The position numbers were made by a program, and so were the translations under genes. Under the pieces are notes generated by a model that saw only the letters and a list, made by a program, of their open reading frames with translations, made no database searches and had not been told where the DNA came from. Source: Oscillospiraceae bacterium (GTDB lineage Bacteria; Bacillota_A; Clostridia; Oscillospirales; WRJC01). Taken from it: a stretch of DNA of 7,374 nt. This document shows positions 4,203 through 7,374 of the stretch, piece after piece. Numbering within the stretch: the stretch's first letter is position 1; each line of letters begins with the position of its first letter. Where the stretch lies: NCBI GenBank assembly GCA_009785015.1, contig WQXD01000184.1, forward strand, positions 1 to 7,374, given 5' to 3'.

Positions 4203-4303
4203 AGACTATATGAGACTTGTGTGCAAATAAGGGTTCATTCACCGGTATACTGAGGCAGCTCGGTATCGATCTCGGCGGCTTTTTGGATTTCATAAAAAAT
4301 TAG
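4174..4303 (+). pseudogene. hicA: HicA mRNA interferase, gutted by an internal deletion
   Basis: From ATG 4174 the frame reads MPVIPIIKAKDYMRLVCK and stops at TAA 4228-4230; this is a typical HicA N-terminus (PxIPxxKxKD...L). A different frame, open across 4226-4303, reads NKGSFTGILRQLG and then IDLGGFLDFIKN before TAG 4301-4303. That matches the HicA C-terminus (KG-x-F/L-x-x-IL-R/K-Q-x-GI-x-x-x-x-F). The central part, with the catalytic histidine in the G-S-H motif and the double-stranded RNA-binding-like core, is absent. About 43 residues remain of the usual 75-85. The junction lies at about 4225-4232 and also shifts the frame. The gene cannot make active toxin, yet hicB is preserved. The 27 bases from here to the end of the convergent ABC gene show no clear terminator. 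Confidence 0.78.
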
Positions 4304-4330
4304 CAAAAAACGTGAGCTTAAATCCAAAAA

Positions 4331-6097
4331 TCAATGATACCATTGTTTTTGCGACTTATACAATCGGGCATATTCGCCGCCTGCCGTCAGCAATTCCATG
4401 TGGTTTCCCTGCTCAACCAGTTTGCCGTGCTTCATCACTAAAATCCTGTCTGCAAGTTTCACCGAGCCGAGACGGTGAGTGACGATGATGGCGGTTTTAT
4501 CTTTGGAAATTTCCGCGAAACGATTGTATATTTTTGTTTCTTCGATCGGGTCGATAGCCGCCGTGGGTTCGTCAAGCACAATAAACCGATGAGCGCGGAA
4601 GAAACTGCGCGCGATTGCCACGCGCTGCCATTCTCCGCCGGACAAATCCACCCCGTCAAATTCTCTTGAGAGCATTGTATCATATCCGTTTGTAAAACTG
4701 CTGTCGTTCTTGTCAATTCCCGCATGGGTGATTATCTCATCCAGCGCGGCTTCGCTTTTTGTATTGCCGGCGTCGCTGATACCGACATTTTCGCGCAGGG
4801 TCATTTGATACCGCTGATACTTTTGGAACACGGCGGAAATATTTTTGAACAGCGAGTGTGCGGATATTGTTTTTGTATTTGTTTCGCCATATAATATATC
4901 GCCCTCGTCCGGCAGATACAAGCCGGTAATCAAGCGCACCAACGTGGTCTTGCCCGAACCGTTTTCACCTACGACAGCTATTGTTTCGCCGTTTTTAATG
5001 GTCAATGATACATCGTCAACCGCTTTTTGTCCGGCGCCCGGATAAGAAAAAGATACGCCGTTCAATGTGACGCCGGTGTCCGCGGGCAATTCAATATCCG
5101 TTCCGCTGCGTTCCGGCATTTGTATAAAACGTATGTAGTTTTGAACCCTGCCAAAATTACCGGCCAAAAGGCGTACGCGCTCAAACAAGCCCTTCATCAT
5201 TTCAAACATCTGGTCAACCGAAGCGAATACTGCTGCAAAAGCGCCGACGCCTATTTCGCCTTTCATCAGCGAATCAAACAATAACAGCAGGATACCTATA
5301 TAGCCGCCAAGCGATAAAACCTGCATACCCGATTCGGCCAAATCGGATTTTACGGAGGCTCGGAATTTCAATTTATTCAACTGCGTCAAGGTATCGGCAT
5401 ACAATTTTCGAAAATACGAAAACGCGCCCAAGATCCGCGTTTCTTTGAAATATTCACGTCCGGTCATACAACTTTCATAATAATCAAATTCCCTGCGCAC
5501 TGGCGCGGCCCTGTCCTCGGCTTTTGAAAAAACCTTTGCCCGAAGAAAATGCGTTACAAACGTAGGCGCAAAAACAAGCGCAAGCAAAACCAACAGAAGA
5601 GGCTTGATATGAAACAGATAAATCGCCATAACGAGATAATATGAGGAAGTACACAGCATAAATAATATAGTTCCCGCAAACGAAGAAGCGTCGTCCTGCC
5701 CCTGAACCGCTTTGTTGATGTCGTCCAATATTCGAGTGTCCTCAAAACATACCGGCGCGATTTTACTCATTTTTTTATGCAGGCCAAGCGACAATACCCC
5801 TTCAATTTTCCCCCAATAGCAAAAGGAAATAAAATTGGCCGCGCCGTTAATCGCCTGTTTTGCAATGTGAGCCAAAGCCAAAAAAAACAGTCCCAAAATT
5901 ACGGCTGCCAATTCTGTTTTGCCTGCCGCGCAATCAACTGCTTTGTCGAACAGGTTTTGCGCTATAGGCGCGATAATGCCGTATGAAATCCCCTGTGCGA
6001 CAAAGGCGGTATTCCGCAAATGAAACAACGGCTGTGAAGCGCGGGCGATTAGGGGGAGCATGATAAAAAATGCTTGAAAAACATTGACTTTTTTCAC
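4331..6097 (-). CDS. ABC exporter half-transporter (membrane domain + ATPase), second of a pair
   Basis: A full-length fused exporter of 588 residues from the start chosen here. Numbering below counts from GTG 6104-6106, three codons earlier. The N-terminal membrane domain (~1-330) has hydrophobic segments around ~34-50, ~66-85, ~145-165, ~168-188, ~262-282 and ~285-300. The nucleotide-binding domain shows an A-loop tyrosine (FSYPG, ~353-357), Walker A GENGSGKTT (~380-388), Q-loop VFQKYQ (~426-431), signature LSGGEWQ (~488-494), Walker B FIVLDE (~508-513) with catalytic E513, and H-loop histidine H544. All key residues are present. The start is placed at GTG 6095-6097 because it overlaps the upstream gene's stop as GTGA and has GGGGG (6106-6110) 8 bases before it. 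This coupling suggests one heterodimeric exporter with the upstream gene. The subfamily resembles transporters that export peptides such as lantibiotics, but no precursor or maturation gene is in view, so the substrate is open. Confidence 0.92.
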   Translation of the reverse strand: MKKVNVFQAFFIMLPLIARASQPLFHLRNTAFVAQGISYGIIAPIAQNLFDKAVDCAAGKTELAAVILGLFFLALAHIAKQAINGAANFISFCYWGKIEGVLSLGLHKKMSKIAPVCFEDTRILDDINKAVQGQDDASSFAGTILFMLCTSSYYLVMAIYLFHIKPLLLVLLALVFAPTFVTHFLRAKVFSKAEDRAAPVRREFDYYESCMTGREYFKETRILGAFSYFRKLYADTLTQLNKLKFRASVKSDLAESGMQVLSLGGYIGILLLLFDSLMKGEIGVGAFAAVFASVDQMFEMMKGLFERVRLLAGNFGRVQNYIRFIQMPERSGTDIELPADTGVTLNGVSFSYPGAGQKAVDDVSLTIKNGETIAVVGENGSGKTTLVRLITGLYLPDEGDILYGETNTKTISAHSLFKNISAVFQKYQRYQMTLRENVGISDAGNTKSEAALDEIITHAGIDKNDSSFTNGYDTMLSREFDGVDLSGGEWQRVAIARSFFRAHRFIVLDEPTAAIDPIEETKIYNRFAEISKDKTAIIVTHRLGSVKLADRILVMKHGKLVEQGNHMELLTAGGEYARLYKSQKQWYH

Positions 6098-7374
6098 CCA
6101 TACCACCCCCGCTGCGCCTCGAACATTTCGGCGTAAACACCGTTTTTTTCCATGAGTTTCCCATGCGTGCCCTGTTCGATTGCATGACCGTCGGCGATAA
6201 CGAAAATTTCGTCGGCAAGGCGGGCCGCCCCCAGTCGGTGCGTAATAAAAATCGTGGATTTGCCTTTGGCGATCCTCCCGAATAATTCGTACATTTCACT
6301 TTCGGCAACCGGATCAAGGGCGGCGGCGGGTTCGTCCAAAATATGCACCGGAGCGCGGCTCACAAGAGTTCTGGCGATAGCCACACGCTGCCATTCTCCT
6401 CCCGACAAATCGACGCCTTTCTCCTTTATCCTTCCTAATGGCGTATCCAATCCGTCCGGCAGTTTTGATACCGCTTCATCAAGTCCGAGATTAAAGGCCG
6501 CGACAGTTACATTTTCTTCGGAGACGGCTTGTACATTTCCGATACCTATACTGTATTTCACAGGTATCTGATATTTCGCAAAGTCCTGATACACAATCGA
6601 AAACAACGACTTCAATTCAGCTTGCGTGAAGTCGCGGAGATTCTTTTTGCCGATGATAATATCCCCTGTGTAATTGTCATACAAGCCGGTCAAAAGTTTT
6701 GTAATCGTAGTCTTTCCCGCCCCGTTGACGCCGACAAAAGCGTAGTGTTTACGGGCGGACAACGTGAGGCTGAGATTTTTCAAAACCATCGATTCCGTGC
6801 CGGGATATGAAAAAGATACGTCCCGAAACTCAATACGCTCCGGCGGAGATATATCAGAAGCGGGCAAATCTGTTGCCCCCGGTGTTTCGGAGAGTTTGCC
6901 AAAAGCGGTTAAATCCCTCAAATATTCACGGTTGTTGGCAAGCTCGCTTGTAATATGGGTGAGTTCCCATGACATCATCTGCGCCAATCCGAATGTGGCC
7001 GTCACAAATCCCATAAACATACCGACGCTGATATCGCCCGACCCCAACGGGGCAATCAGTACGCCCGATATCAAAACGGAAATCAATACCGTAATCAAAC
7101 TGGCGCTTTTCATTTTGATGAAACGGTTGCGCTGCGCTTTGAGATTTATTTTATACGCGGCTGTATATTTTTCATAATACCGCTTGTTGAGTTCATCCGA
7201 ATAACAAAACAATGTCCGTTCTTCCACATTATCCCGTTCGGTCAAAACGCTTTGAAGATACCCGGCCCGCCGAGTATGCTTTGCCGCTTCTTTTGAGGCT
7301 TCGTAGTTTGCTTTGCCGCTTCTGACGGCCAGATAAAACAATGGAACCGAAAAGGCGAGTATAGCCAGCGCCGC
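6094..7374 (-). CDS. ABC exporter half-transporter, first of a pair, N-terminus beyond the window
   Basis: The frame is open to the right edge (AALAILAFSVP enters from outside), so about 160-170 N-terminal residues of a usual ~590 are missing; 426 residues are visible. The start of the visible part is a membrane helix. A long helical stretch follows (~7280-7110), then membrane segments SASLITVLISVLISGVLI (~7105-7050) and MFMGFVTATFGLAQMM (~7017-6970). The ATPase domain has an A-loop FSYPG, Walker A GVNGAGKTT (6706-6732), Q-loop VYQDFAKYQ (~6597-6571), signature LSGGEWQ (6388-6408), Walker B VHILDE with catalytic glutamate, and H-loop ITHRLG. All catalytic residues are intact. It ends with TGA 6094-6096, overlapping the next gene's GTG start by four bases, so the two are co-translated and probably form one heterodimer. 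VYQDFAKYQ and LSGGEWQ occur in both partners and resemble the peptide/lantibiotic exporter group; the substrate is not determinable here. Confidence 0.9.
   Translation of the reverse strand, partial: AALAILAFSVPLFYLAVRSGKANYEASKEAAKHTRRAGYLQSVLTERDNVEERTLFCYSDELNKRYYEKYTAAYKINLKAQRNRFIKMKSASLITVLISVLISGVLIAPLGSGDISVGMFMGFVTATFGLAQMMSWELTHITSELANNREYLRDLTAFGKLSETPGATDLPASDISPPERIEFRDVSFSYPGTESMVLKNLSLTLSARKHYAFVGVNGAGKTTITKLLTGLYDNYTGDIIIGKKNLRDFTQAELKSLFSIVYQDFAKYQIPVKYSIGIGNVQAVSEENVTVAAFNLGLDEAVSKLPDGLDTPLGRIKEKGVDLSGGEWQRVAIARTLVSRAPVHILDEPAAALDPVAESEMYELFGRIAKGKSTIFITHRLGAARLADEIFVIADGHAIEQGTHGKLMEKNGVYAEMFEAQRGWYG
6106..6110 (-). promoter_or_regulatory. Ribosome binding site deciding the start of the second ABC gene
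   Basis: On the minus strand GGGGG (in GGGGGTGG, 6103-6110) lies 8 bases before GTG 6095-6097, inside the end of the upstream ABC gene. A GTG three codons earlier (6104-6106) overlaps this site and is less likely. Confidence 0.6.

Noticed and set aside
6388..6408. Degenerate ATPase site in one of the two ABC proteins
   Set aside because: Both proteins show an intact Walker B glutamate, signature and switch histidine.
1..7374. CRISPR array, rRNA, transposase or phage genes
   Set aside because: No regularly spaced repeats, rRNA sequence or transposase/integrase motifs were seen on either strand.

Overview
The window looks like chromosomal DNA from a low- to mid-GC anaerobic Firmicute, most likely Clostridia. 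The reasons are strong GGAGG-type ribosome sites, sigma-A-type promoters with 17-base spacers, a tRNA gene that encodes its own CCA end, A/T-rich spacers, and Clostridia-like toxin-antitoxin and ABC families. This is an inference from style; no gene in the window fixes the taxon.

Layout. (1) Positions 1-1673, minus strand: most of a hydantoinase/oxoprolinase-family gene whose 3' end lies off the window. It has a clean promoter (1704-1732) and a perfect Shine-Dalgarno site, but an ATC codon stands where the start should be. (2) Positions 1783-1949, plus strand: a divergent consensus promoter, a single tRNA-Gly(TCC) with an unusual C at T-loop position 55, and a terminator-like hairpin. (3) Positions 2038-4303, plus strand: an accessory block of small genes. 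It holds an antitoxin-like gene followed by a gutted GNAT toxin, an A/T-rich orphan gene with its own promoter and a possible leader peptide, an intact relB-like/relE pair, and a hicB gene followed by a gutted hicA. (4) Positions 4331-7374, minus strand: two translationally coupled ABC exporter half-transporters of the membrane-domain plus ATPase type, the upstream one cut by the window edge.

The most striking pattern is in the accessory block. Two unrelated toxin genes (GNAT acetyltransferase and HicA RNase) both lack their middle, including the part that should carry the catalytic residues, while the gene in front of each is kept open. In both cases only the first few toxin codons, which overlap or adjoin the antitoxin, and the C-terminal tail survive, in different frames. 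The one complete toxin in the block is RelE.

A second pattern is a repeated spacer element. A short GC-rich hairpin with an A-tract on its 5' side follows each of three gene units (2351-2373, 3260-3283, 3902-3924). Read on the minus strand, each is a hairpin followed by a T-run, so it resembles an intrinsic terminator facing against the local genes. The last two are followed by nearly the same ribosome-site leader. This suggests a modular, cassette-like assembly of the block beside a tRNA gene, although no integrase, attachment repeat or canonical attC site is visible.

How the genes work together: the toxin-antitoxin genes form a stability/defence-type cluster, now partly 'antitoxin-only'. 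The ABC pair probably forms one heterodimeric exporter. The hydantoinase-family gene is a separate metabolic unit.
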